Part shown: one piece after another, positions 43,803 to 52,015 of the stretch
Position numbering within the stretch: position 1 is the stretch's first letter
Layout of the letters: the number at the start of each line of letters is the position of its first letter
Assembly: GCF_015476655.1 (NCBI RefSeq)
Contig: NZ_JABFHF010000020.1
Span: 38,784-102,783, forward strand
Source of the DNA: Aquiflexum lacus
GTDB taxonomy: Bacteria; Bacteroidota; Bacteroidia; Cytophagales; Cyclobacteriaceae
Length of the DNA: 64,000 nucleotides
Direction: 5' to 3'
Notes under the pieces: generated by a model
The model's input: the letters and a program-made list of their open reading frames with translations, nothing else
What the model was told of the DNA's origin: nothing
The model's database searches: none
Translations under genes and position numbers: made by a program

Positions 43803-44618
43803 TTAGGCCATTTGGTAAACTATCGATTTCACCTCTTCCGCCCATAATTTCTCATTTTTGGATTGATCAAAATACTTGTAAGAAATAGGTTTTCCTACAT
43901 GAATTACTACTTTTTTACCCCTTTGGGCAAACATTTCGTCTGCCAGATAAAACATCTCTATATTGGCCTTTATACCAATCATTTTTCGAAATTTGGCCAA
44001 ATTATAAAAAAAACTCGAGTTTCTGCCTTCGATATAAACAGGAACTACATCCCGTTTATATTTCTTGGATTTACTGATAAAACTCTTTTTCCATTCCAAG
44101 TCCATAATCCCTACAGATTGTTTCCTGGAAACCAATCCAGCCGGAAAAACCAAGAGCGCATTATCACTTGCATAAGTCTCTTCGATGAGTTGGGTAACCT
44201 GACGACTGTTTGACCCATGTTTATTGACCGGAATAAACATGGGTTCAAAATTCTTTATGTTGGTTAGAATATCATTGACCAAAACCCGAATATCAGACCT
44301 ATACTTTCCCAATGCATGCATGAACGCTACCCCGTCCATCCCTCCAAGAGGGTGATTGGATGCAAAAATCACTGAGCCCTCTAAAGGAATATTTTCTTCA
44401 CCTTCCAGTGTTACCTCGACACCAAATTCACCAATCAGGGCATCGACAAAATCCAGCCCCTGAAGGTGACCGATTTTTGCCATGACCGCATTGACATCAC
44501 TTTCATGAACTATCCTTTTGATATAGGTCAATGCAAAACCCGGAAGCCACCTATGCAGATTGGCGTTTTTATCTTTTAGGATTTTTTCAATGTCAATAAA
44601 TTTGGCTTTCTCTTTCAC
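43803..44618 (-). CDS. glsA: GlsA-like acyltransferase (PlsC family)
   Basis: A 271-residue acyltransferase with the PlsC-type blocks ASNHPLGGMDGVAF (about 89-102, His and Asp five residues apart, as in the protein at 27 kb) and FPAGLVSRKQSVGIMDLEWK (about 159-178). Related OlsA/GlsA enzymes esterify the hydroxyl of an N-acyl amino acid to give the mature aminolipid. It is the first gene of the run GlsA-like, GlsB-like, CoA-binding, with 12 bases to the next gene. The conserved pair supports aminolipid synthesis at the inner membrane; a function in ordinary phosphatidic acid synthesis is less likely because the 27 kb PlsC protein could cover it. Confidence 0.78.
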   Translation of the reverse strand: MKEKAKFIDIEKILKDKNANLHRWLPGFALTYIKRIVHESDVNAVMAKIGHLQGLDFVDALIGEFGVEVTLEGEENIPLEGSVIFASNHPLGGMDGVAFMHALGKYRSDIRVLVNDILTNIKNFEPMFIPVNKHGSNSRQVTQLIEETYASDNALLVFPAGLVSRKQSVGIMDLEWKKSFISKSKKYKRDVVPVYIEGRNSSFFYNLAKFRKMIGIKANIEMFYLADEMFAQRGKKVVIHVGKPISYKYFDQSKNEKLWAEEVKSIVYQMA

Positions 44619-44864
44619 TTATAAGTCCTGTAATTGATGACAAGCAATTGTTTGGTTTCTATTAACACCCTGACCAGTAAAGTTGTCTTGGAATTTGCTA
44701 TTAGATAAAGTTTCCTGATTCCTAATGTTTTATTATTTGCAGGTGTTAAAAATACAAATTTTTACGTATCCATAGTGCGATTTATCAAATTGCAGAATTT
44801 TATTTTCAGATGGTTTTGGAAACTTTATCTATACAATTGGGTTTCAATAAGAAACAATTTAGAT

Positions 44865-45698
44865 ATGATTCTAGCGATAACCGGTCCTACTTCAGGAATA
44901 GGGAGTGAAACTTTAAAAGCCTTGGTTTCTGATTATGAAAAGACATTGATTTTAGCACGAAATCCCAAAAAAGCCAAAATTTTAATAGCGTCTCTCCCAA
45001 GTAATTTACAACCAAGAGCAATTTTCATCCCTGTTGACTTATCTGATATGGAATCCGTTTCCAAAGCAGCTGTATTAGTGAAACAGGAAGTTGCTCAAAT
45101 TGATGTGCTTATTAACAATGCCGGCGGGATATTCCAGAATAAGGAAGTAACTGTAGATGGTTTCGAACTAACTTATTCGGCCAATCATTTAGGCCATTTT
45201 TTGCTTACCAATCTGCTGATGCCACTTTTGTTGAATTCAAGTTTACCAAGAGTAATCAATGTCAGTTCCGAAGCCCACCGTGTTGCAAGACCTGATTTCA
45301 CTGATCTTCAATATGAAAAAAAGGAATACAGTTCATTCAATGCCTATGCAAATGTCAAACTGTTCAACATCCTTTTCACAAAATCACTTGTTGACCGGTT
45401 CGGAGATCAGGGGCTCAGCTCTTATGCCCTTCACCCCGGTGTGGTTAAATCTAATTTTGGTATGGATACTTCGGGCATATTCAAGATTTTTTGGAAACTC
45501 GCAAAGCCTTTTATGATTTCTCCAAGGGAAGGTGCAAAAACAAGTATCTTTCTAGCTAAATCAAAAATAGATAAATCCCATAACGGATATTATTTCAAAA
45601 AACGCAAACCCAACAAGCCTTCATCAGAAGCCATGTCCAAAAAATTGAGGGACAGACTTTGGGAGGCAAGTGAAAAGTCAGTGGAAAAATGGATGTGA
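44865..45698 (+). CDS. Short-chain dehydrogenase/reductase
   Basis: A 277-residue SDR with the cofactor motif TGPTSGIGSET (about 5-15), the NNAGG loop (about 84-88), catalytic Ser in NVSSEAHRV (about 132-140), and YANVKLFN (Tyr-x-x-x-Lys, about 163-170). It resembles retinol dehydrogenase/WW-domain oxidoreductase-like SDRs, but the substrate is not known. I chose the ATG at 44865, where MILAITGPTSGIG gives the standard start; a GTG 90 bases upstream adds 30 unlikely residues. Its stop directly abuts the stop of surE on the other strand. The proximity to retinal genes (3 kb) is intriguing but no operon link exists. Confidence 0.88.
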   Translation: MILAITGPTSGIGSETLKALVSDYEKTLILARNPKKAKILIASLPSNLQPRAIFIPVDLSDMESVSKAAVLVKQEVAQIDVLINNAGGIFQNKEVTVDGFELTYSANHLGHFLLTNLLMPLLLNSSLPRVINVSSEAHRVARPDFTDLQYEKKEYSSFNAYANVKLFNILFTKSLVDRFGDQGLSSYALHPGVVKSNFGMDTSGIFKIFWKLAKPFMISPREGAKTSIFLAKSKIDKSHNGYYFKKRKPNKPSSEAMSKKLRDRLWEASEKSVEKWM

Positions 45699-46481
45699 TC
45701 AAAATTGATTCCAGTCCCATTCTTCATTGATCTGACTGATGGCGTGATGTGCAGTGAGATCATATTGGCAAGGTACTATTGAAATGTAATTATTGGCAAT
45801 AGCCCACTCATCATTATCCTCTCCTTTGTCAAAATTGACAAAATTTCCTGCCATCCAAAAGTACTTTCTGCCATTGGGATCAAATCTTTCAGAAAATTCT
45901 TCCTGCCATTTTGCATGGGCTTGACGGCACACTTTCACACCCCTTATCGACTCATTTCTTTTTGGAGGAAAATTTACATTTAATGCCACACCTTTTGACA
46001 TCCCCTTTTCCAATACTTGCTTGGCTATTTTATAAACATATTCTTCAGTATGGCTGAAATCAGCTTTAGAACTATAATCACACAAACTGAATCCGATAGA
46101 AGGTAAGCCTTCCAAAGCGCCTTCTATCGCTGCGGACATCGTTCCTGAGTAAAGAACTGAAATTGAAGTATTGCTACCATGATTGATACCACTGACAACA
46201 AGATCAGGTTTTCTATCTTTAAGCACATAGTGCTTAGCAAGTTTAACACAATCTGCCGGAGTCCCACTTGACTTATAGGCCATAACATCAGGGAAAATCT
46301 CCTCTTCATAAAGTCTAAGTGTTTCACCAATGGTTATGGCGTGTCCCATACCTGACTGAGGACTATCGGGTGCTACGACCACTACATCCCCCAATTGTTT
46401 CATAATATTGACCAATACCCTGATGCCTTTGGAGGTGATTCCATCATCATTGGAAACCAAAATCAATGGTTTTTTTGACAT
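45699..46481 (-). CDS. surE: 5'/3'-nucleotidase SurE
   Basis: A 260-residue metal-dependent phosphatase acting on nucleoside 5'- and 3'-monophosphates. The SurE core is ILVSNDDGITSKGIRVL (about 6-22) with the Asp pair binding metal, then VVAPDSPQSGMGHAIT (about 35-50), VSGINHGSNTSISVLYSGTM (about 96-115) and AAIEGALEGLPSIGFS. The length is normal. It is directly adjacent to the convergent SDR gene, with no spacer, and six bases after the secreted-protein gene upstream at 46487. Confidence 0.94.
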   Translation of the reverse strand: MSKKPLILVSNDDGITSKGIRVLVNIMKQLGDVVVVAPDSPQSGMGHAITIGETLRLYEEEIFPDVMAYKSSGTPADCVKLAKHYVLKDRKPDLVVSGINHGSNTSISVLYSGTMSAAIEGALEGLPSIGFSLCDYSSKADFSHTEEYVYKIAKQVLEKGMSKGVALNVNFPPKRNESIRGVKVCRQAHAKWQEEFSERFDPNGRKYFWMAGNFVNFDKGEDNDEWAIANNYISIVPCQYDLTAHHAISQINEEWDWNQF

Positions 46482-46486
46482 AAAAA

Positions 46487-47122
46487 TTATTTTATCTGAT
46501 TATAATATGCTGTAATACGGAGTAAATCTCCTCTTTTGTCATGCGAAAGTCTATTTTTTCTCATATAAAGCTCAACTTCATCTGACCTGTCTCCAAGAAT
46601 ATCCAACAATTCTTTTTTCTTCTGTGCGTAGCGTTGGATTTTACCATCCTTAAGAAAATAATAGTTAAATGCCAATTTATATGCACCTGCCATGGGCGGT
46701 CCCCACAATGGATTCATGGCCATAGGTCCATACATCCCCATTGCTCTGTTGTCAGTGGTGATAAATTCTCTGCACATCAATACTATATCTGTACCTTCTG
46801 TCAGAATTTCAAAGAAAACAGGGGTTTCATAATCCCCTGCCAATGGGTATGGAAGAGAGAAAAAGTTTCTAATGCCACCGTATTGTTCATCATAAATTTC
46901 GAATTGCAAAACATTGGATGCGCCAAAGGTTTCAACTCCATTTTGCTGCAACTGCACAATGTTATTGTCAATGTCATACTTTACCAATCCCTGATAAACT
47001 TGACCGCTGACCGTCACAATCTGCCCCTTATGCCATACCTGAGAAGGAAACTGACCATTCTGGGCAATAGCAGTTATACTGACAAAAAATATGAAAATGG
47101 CAACTAAGCATATGTTTTTCAT
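46487..47122 (-). CDS. Secreted protein of unknown function
   Basis: A 211-residue exported protein with a signal peptide (MKNICLVAIFIFFVSITAIAQ). The mature part opens with VTVSGQVYQGLVKYDIDNNIVQLQ, a beta-rich repeat-like stretch seen in several Bacteroidota periplasmic proteins of unknown role, and ends in a charged helix (AQKKKELLDILGDRSDEVEL). No catalytic motif or lipobox was seen. Its stop lies six bases before the surE start, so the two are probably co-transcribed, although a functional link is not evident. Confidence 0.75.
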   Translation of the reverse strand: MKNICLVAIFIFFVSITAIAQNGQFPSQVWHKGQIVTVSGQVYQGLVKYDIDNNIVQLQQNGVETFGASNVLQFEIYDEQYGGIRNFFSLPYPLAGDYETPVFFEILTEGTDIVLMCREFITTDNRAMGMYGPMAMNPLWGPPMAGAYKLAFNYYFLKDGKIQRYAQKKKELLDILGDRSDEVELYMRKNRLSHDKRGDLLRITAYYNQIK

Positions 47123-47229
47123 ATTGATTATATTAGGTTCAATTGAATAACGAATCTAGAATGCAATTGGTTAATACATTTCAGCTTTTGTAATAGAAAG
47201 TGCTGTAATTCAACGGTGAAATCATTAAC

Positions 47230-48453
47230 TCATTTAAGGTTTTTTAGAATTGTATGACCCATCTTATCTCTTTTTGTTGATAAATATTTTTCATTATGAG
47301 GATTTGGTACAATTTCAATAGGAATCTGTTCCACTATTTCCAGTCCATATCCCAATAGCCCTACTCTTTTTGTGGGGTTATTGGAAATCAATCTTATTTT
47401 ACTGACATCCAAATCCCTGAGAATCTGTGCTCCTACACCATAATCCCTTTTATCCATTGGCAATCCCAAAGCCAAATTTGCCTGGACCGTATCCATCCCC
47501 TGTTCTTGAAGCTTATATGCCTTCAGTTTATTGAGTAGACCAATCCCCCTACCCTCTTGATTCATATAAAGCACAACTCCTTTACCTTCCTTTTCAACCA
47601 TTTGCATGGCTGTATGAAGCTGAGGGCCGCAATCACACCTGCAACTCCCGAAAATATCACCTGTGATACAGGAAGAGTGGACCCTTACCATAATTGATTC
47701 ATCTTTTTCCCAAGATCCTTTGATTAATGCCAAATGGATGTCCTCGGTATTTGTCTGCCGAAATGCTATCAGGTCAAAATCTCCCCAAGTTGTTGGAAGG
47801 TTAACACCAATTTCTCTTTTGATAAGGCTCTCATTTTTTAATCTATAAGCAATGAGATCCTTGATTGAGACCAATTTTAGGTCAAACCGTTTGGCCACTT
47901 CCACTAAATCCGGCAATCTGGCCATAGAACCATCTTCATTCATAATCTCTACCAGGACTCCTGCAGGTGAGAGACCTGCCAATCTCGCAAAATCTATGGC
48001 TGCTTCTGTATGTCCTGTACGTCGCAAAACTCCACCTCTTTTTGCTTTTAGGGGGAAAATATGACCTGGCTTTCCCAATTCATCCGGATGGATGGAATCA
48101 TCTACCAATGCTTTGATGGTTTTAGCCCTATCAATTGCTGAAATGCCCGTGGTGCATCCATGACCAATAAGGTCAACTGAAACTGTAAATGGGGTTTCGA
48201 AAGCAGCGGTATTATTACCTACCATCAATTGAAGACCTAGCTTTTCACATCTGTCTTCAATCAAAGGTGCACAGATCAATCCCCTACCATGGGTTGCCAT
48301 AAAATTGACAATTTCAGGAGTCACTTTTTCTGCAGCACAAATAAAATCACCTTCATTTTCTCTATCCTCATCATCCACAACGATAATAACCTCACCATTT
48401 TTAATGGCCTCAATCGCTTCTTCTATGGTATGGAGTACAATATCTTTTGACAT
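47230..48453 (-). CDS. ribBA: Bifunctional DHBP synthase / GTP cyclohydrolase II
   Basis: A 407-residue fusion of the two enzymes that start riboflavin synthesis. The RibB half (about 1-205) has [17 protein letters not shown] (about 25-41), HGRGLICAP and [20 protein letters not shown] (about 131-150). The RibA half has [27 protein letters not shown] zinc Cys residues (about 256-278), then [12 protein letters not shown] (about 296-307) and [12 protein letters not shown]. The length is typical. No FMN riboswitch was recognised in the short upstream gap, and other rib genes are not linked. Confidence 0.96.
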   Translation of the reverse strand: MSKDIVLHTIEEAIEAIKNGEVIIVVDDEDRENEGDFICAAEKVTPEIVNFMATHGRGLICAPLIEDRCEKLGLQLMVGNNTAAFETPFTVSVDLIGHGCTTGISAIDRAKTIKALVDDSIHPDELGKPGHIFPLKAKRGGVLRRTGHTEAAIDFARLAGLSPAGVLVEIMNEDGSMARLPDLVEVAKRFDLKLVSIKDLIAYRLKNESLIKREIGVNLPTTWGDFDLIAFRQTNTEDIHLALIKGSWEKDESIMVRVHSSCITGDIFGSCRCDCGPQLHTAMQMVEKEGKGVVLYMNQEGRGIGLLNKLKAYKLQEQGMDTVQANLALGLPMDKRDYGVGAQILRDLDVSKIRLISNNPTKRVGLLGYGLEIVEQIPIEIVPNPHNEKYLSTKRDKMGHTILKNLK

Positions 48454-48539
48454 ATTTTTTTTCTGAATACTTATAATTCTGGGTTCAAAATTACAATCCT
48501 TTGGTTTACAAAACAGGTTTTGACCAATTTATGTTTGGT

Positions 48540-50477
48540 TTAATAACTCACAACTATTCCAAGTTGCCTGTCAATTTCAGTTTGGAATTTTTTTAGCTCC
48601 ATGTAAATTTCCAATCTTTCAGAAATGATTGATTCTTCCAATTTCTGATTTTCAGCCTCTTTAATTTTTTGGCGTGCCTCTTCCAACAATTTTTTGATCA
48701 CTTTTTTCTTCAAATGCAGTACGTTGTCATATACCGTTTTGGCCAAGTCGTCTGCTTCATGGTGGGTAAATATCTGATGTCTGCTCTCCCATAATGTGGA
48801 GAGTTCATATTTACGGGTAATCATGCCGATAATCTCCTTTTTGACTTCCTGATCCTCAGAAGAAAGAAAAAAATCCGGTTGCGGAATAATACGGTTTCCA
48901 AGTGCTGTCTGATATAAATCAAGGATTTTCCTGAAAACGGGTGTTTCAAAACTCAACTCGGATGTTTCCTGCAGTAGGTATTCACACACAGACGTTTGTT
49001 CGGAAACCATCTCAAACCCATAGTTTACCAAGAGTCGCATCATTTCTCTTTCTTGAATATAAATCAAGGAAGCATGCGACAATGCTGTTTCAATAGTTGA
49101 AAAAGTATCTTCTAATTTAGTTTCAACTGTATTTTCTCTTTGATCTTTATAGTATTTATCCTTGTCACCTTTGATGAAGATTTTGTTCAGTTCTGTTTGG
49201 ATAATCTCCTCTTCAATATCCAACAAAGATGCTGATTGGCGAACATAAACCGTACGGATGATGGGATCAGGGATTTTAGCCAAGCTACTAACCACCTGTC
49301 TAATCAGATCAGCCTGTTTGATGGGGTCTTTAGCAGCTTCCTCAGCGTAAAGTCCGATTTTGAAGGCAATAAAATCCTGTGCTTTTTGGGTCAGGTAATC
49401 TGCAAAAGCCTGTGAACCAACTTTTCTGGCATAACTGTCAGGATCCTCTCCTTGAGGAAAAACTACTGCTTTAACATTAAGTCCCCCCTCCAATATCATA
49501 TCAATCCCACGCAGAGAGGCTTTGATACCAGCTGAATCTCCATCGTATAGAACGGTAACATTATCGGTAAACCTCTTGATCAATTTGATCTGATTTTCTG
49601 TAAGAGATGTACCGGAAGAAGCCACCACATTTTCTATTCCAGCCAAATGCATGGAAATGACATCAGTATATCCTTCTACCAAATAACAATTATCCTTTTC
49701 CCTGATAGATTTTTTAGCTTGAAATACACCATAAAGCGTATCACTTTTGTGGTAAACCTCTGTTTCAGGGGTATTGATGTATTTGGGCTGTTTTTTGTCC
49801 TGGGTCAAAATCCTTGCCCCAAAACCTATCGGCTTACCGCCTAAATTATGGATAGTAAAAGTCACCCTACCCCTAAACCTGTCATATCGCCTTTCAGGAT
49901 CTCCTTCTTTTTGAAGAATAAGCCCTGCCTTTAACATTAAGTCTTCGGAATGGCCTGCCTCTTTTCCGGCCTTTAAAAAATGATCCCAACCATCAAGCGC
50001 ATAGCCTAAATCAAATTTGTCAATAATACTTTGATTGAACCCTCTTTCCTTGAAATAACTTAGCCCAATCGAACGTCCTTCTTCTGTTTTGAGATTATTT
50101 TGAAAGAATTCTTTGGCAAAATTCAGTACAATGTAAAGGCTTTCACGCTCATTATATGCCTGTATAGCTTCGGGTGTTTCTTGCTTTTCTTCTTCAATTT
50201 CAATTCCATATTTCTTAGCCAGATGTCTAATAGCTTCATTAAAGCCAATACCCTCAATGTCCATGACAAATTGGATGGGATCCCCAGCCTTTCCACATCC
50301 GAAGCACTTGTATATCTGTTTTGGAGGAGAAACTGAGAACGAAGGTGTACTTTCATTATGAAAGGGGCAACAGGCCCAAAGGTTCTGTCCTTTCTTTTTC
50401 AAAGGCACATAATCATTGACCACATCTTCTATATCTGCTCTTTCTTTTACTTTCTCGGTGGTAGTTCTGCTGATCAC
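48540..50477 (-). CDS. dnaG: DNA primase
   Basis: The 645-residue primase that makes RNA primers for replication. The zinc domain has CCPFHNESTPSFSVSP (about 36-51) and YKCFGCGKAGD (about 56-66). The Toprim core has VEGYTDVISMHLAG (about 265-278), SSGTSLTENQ, and LYDGDSAGIKASLRGIDMI (about 310-328). The C-terminal part, which binds DnaB, is helical, with long charged segments. The gene stands alone, divergent from the mrp gene by about 180 bases. Confidence 0.96.
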   Translation of the reverse strand: MISRTTTEKVKERADIEDVVNDYVPLKKKGQNLWACCPFHNESTPSFSVSPPKQIYKCFGCGKAGDPIQFVMDIEGIGFNEAIRHLAKKYGIEIEEEKQETPEAIQAYNERESLYIVLNFAKEFFQNNLKTEEGRSIGLSYFKERGFNQSIIDKFDLGYALDGWDHFLKAGKEAGHSEDLMLKAGLILQKEGDPERRYDRFRGRVTFTIHNLGGKPIGFGARILTQDKKQPKYINTPETEVYHKSDTLYGVFQAKKSIREKDNCYLVEGYTDVISMHLAGIENVVASSGTSLTENQIKLIKRFTDNVTVLYDGDSAGIKASLRGIDMILEGGLNVKAVVFPQGEDPDSYARKVGSQAFADYLTQKAQDFIAFKIGLYAEEAAKDPIKQADLIRQVVSSLAKIPDPIIRTVYVRQSASLLDIEEEIIQTELNKIFIKGDKDKYYKDQRENTVETKLEDTFSTIETALSHASLIYIQEREMMRLLVNYGFEMVSEQTSVCEYLLQETSELSFETPVFRKILDLYQTALGNRIIPQPDFFLSSEDQEVKKEIIGMITRKYELSTLWESRHQIFTHHEADDLAKTVYDNVLHLKKKVIKKLLEEARQKIKEAENQKLEESIISERLEIYMELKKFQTEIDRQLGIVVSY

Positions 50478-50660
50478 TGTTTTTGGAATTAGAAACTCAA
50501 AGATAAAAAGTATTACTGCAAAACATATCCAAAGTCAAACCTGAAACTATTCGGATAATATGAAGGTTAAAATAAAGTCGATAAATTGACGAAAACAATC
50601 AAAGTTTTTCCATTTAGAATAATTATAAACTAATTTGCAGAGAAATTGACAACATAATAA

Positions 50661-51752
50661 ATGACACTAAACCACGAAAATATATTGAAATCCCTTTCCA
50701 GAGTTGAGGATCCTGATTTGAAAAAGGATTTAGTGACTTTGGGAATGATTCAAAATCTTGAAATCGAAAATAATAAAGTCAGTTTTAAGGTAATATTGAC
50801 CACTCCCGCATGTCCACTCAAAGAGGTGATTAAGAATAATTGTCTAGAAGCACTGAAAGAGGATTTTGGAAAAAATATTGATTTGGATATTATCATGACC
50901 TCCAATGTGACCACTAGTAGGTCAAATACCCCGCTTCTTCCAAACGTGAAAAATATCATTGCAATTGCATCAGGAAAAGGGGGTGTAGGTAAGTCTACCA
51001 CTGCTTCCAATTTAGCAGTAGCATTGGCCAATGCGGGAGCGAAAGTAGGATTGATAGATGCAGATATTTCAGGGCCATCTATTCCTATCATGTTCAACGT
51101 AGAAGGAGAACAGCCCAGTGTCAAACAAGTAGATGGGAAAAATATCATTATGCCTATTGTACAGTACGGGGTTAAATTGATGTCAATTGGATTTCTGACT
51201 CCTGCAGATGCAGCTGTTGTTTGGAGAGGACCAATGGCAAGTTCAGCACTCAAACAATTTATTGGAGATGTAGAATGGGGTGAATTGGATTATCTGCTCA
51301 TTGACCTTCCCCCAGGTACTTCGGACATCCACCTTACTATGGTGCAAACTGTCCCGGTAACAGGTGTAGTGATTGTTACTACTCCACAAAAAGTGGCATT
51401 AGGTGATGCAACGAAGGGTTTGACTATGTTTAGGCAACCCCAGATAAATGTTCCCGTTTTAGGTGTTGTCGAAAATATGGCCTATTTTACACCAGAAGAA
51501 TTGCCCGATAACAAATATTATTTATTCGGAAAAGAAGGCGGAAAAAAATTGGCAGCGAAATTTGAGGTGCCTTTATTGGGTGAAATACCCATTGTACAAA
51601 GTATTCGTGAAAGTGGAGATACAGGTTATCCTGCTGTTTTTAAATCCGGAATAACAGAAATTGCGTATTCATCATTGGCGGAAGCAGTGGCCAGGCAAGT
51701 CGCCATCAGAAATGCTGAAAAAAATAAAACAGAAATAGTACAAATTAATTGA
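50661..51752 (+). CDS. mrp: Mrp/ApbC-type Fe-S cluster carrier ATPase
   Basis: A 363-residue P-loop ATPase that carries Fe-S clusters to target proteins. An N-terminal MIP18/DUF59 domain (about 5-85) is fused to the ATPase; the deviant Walker A is SGKGGVGKSTTAS (about 104-116), with LIDADISGPSIP (about 132-143) and LIDLPPGTSDIHL (about 216-228) as further nucleotide sites. The usual C-terminal CPxC cluster-binding motif is not visible: the matching stretch reads ENMAYFTPEELPDNKYYLFG without Cys. This is probably a Bacteroidota variant. It is followed after four bases by a NifU-C protein, supporting a joint role in Fe-S delivery. Confidence 0.92.
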   Translation: MTLNHENILKSLSRVEDPDLKKDLVTLGMIQNLEIENNKVSFKVILTTPACPLKEVIKNNCLEALKEDFGKNIDLDIIMTSNVTTSRSNTPLLPNVKNIIAIASGKGGVGKSTTASNLAVALANAGAKVGLIDADISGPSIPIMFNVEGEQPSVKQVDGKNIIMPIVQYGVKLMSIGFLTPADAAVVWRGPMASSALKQFIGDVEWGELDYLLIDLPPGTSDIHLTMVQTVPVTGVVIVTTPQKVALGDATKGLTMFRQPQINVPVLGVVENMAYFTPEELPDNKYYLFGKEGGKKLAAKFEVPLLGEIPIVQSIRESGDTGYPAVFKSGITEIAYSSLAEAVARQVAIRNAEKNKTEIVQIN

Positions 51753-51756
51753 AAAA

Positions 51757-52005
51757 ATGGGCGCTACATTGATAGATAGAGTTGAATTGGCTTTGGATGG
51801 TATTAGACCATATTTGGAAGCTGATGGCGGAAATGTGAAGATCGTTGAAATCACCGAAGATTTGGTTTTAAAATTGGAATTGACCGGAACATGTAGCTCC
51901 TGCCCAATGTCCACTATGACCCTCAAGGCCGGGGTAGAAGAAGCTGTAAAACGAGCTGTTCCTGAAATCATAAAGGTTGAGGCTATTAACGTAGTCATCG
52001 CTTAA
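51757..52005 (+). CDS. NifU C-terminal domain protein
   Basis: An 82-residue single-domain scaffold. The cluster-binding motif is CSSCPMSTMTL (about 47-57), with the first Cys pair spaced C-x-x-C. LDGIRPYLEADGGNVKIVEI (about 13-32) is a NifU-C landmark. It follows mrp by four bases. The pair probably assembles or transfers [4Fe-4S] clusters in the cytoplasm. The next gene starts 10 bases later but encodes an exported protease, so the operon may simply read through. Confidence 0.93.
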   Translation: MGATLIDRVELALDGIRPYLEADGGNVKIVEITEDLVLKLELTGTCSSCPMSTMTLKAGVEEAVKRAVPEIIKVEAINVVIA

Positions 52006-52015
52006 TATAAATTGA

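Noticed and set aside
44865..45698. SDR gene as a retinal or retinol dehydrogenase of the phototrophy locus
   Set aside because: The SDR family is too broad to assign, and four genes on the other strand or of other function separate it from blh. No operon link exists.
46634..47107. 157-residue plus-strand frame opposite the secreted protein gene
   Set aside because: The minus-strand gene has a signal peptide and protein-like composition. The opposite frame is Cys/His-rich and patternless.
48454..48539. Possible FMN riboswitch upstream of ribBA
   Set aside because: The gap is only 86 bases, too short for a full RFN element, and no conserved RFN core was recognised.
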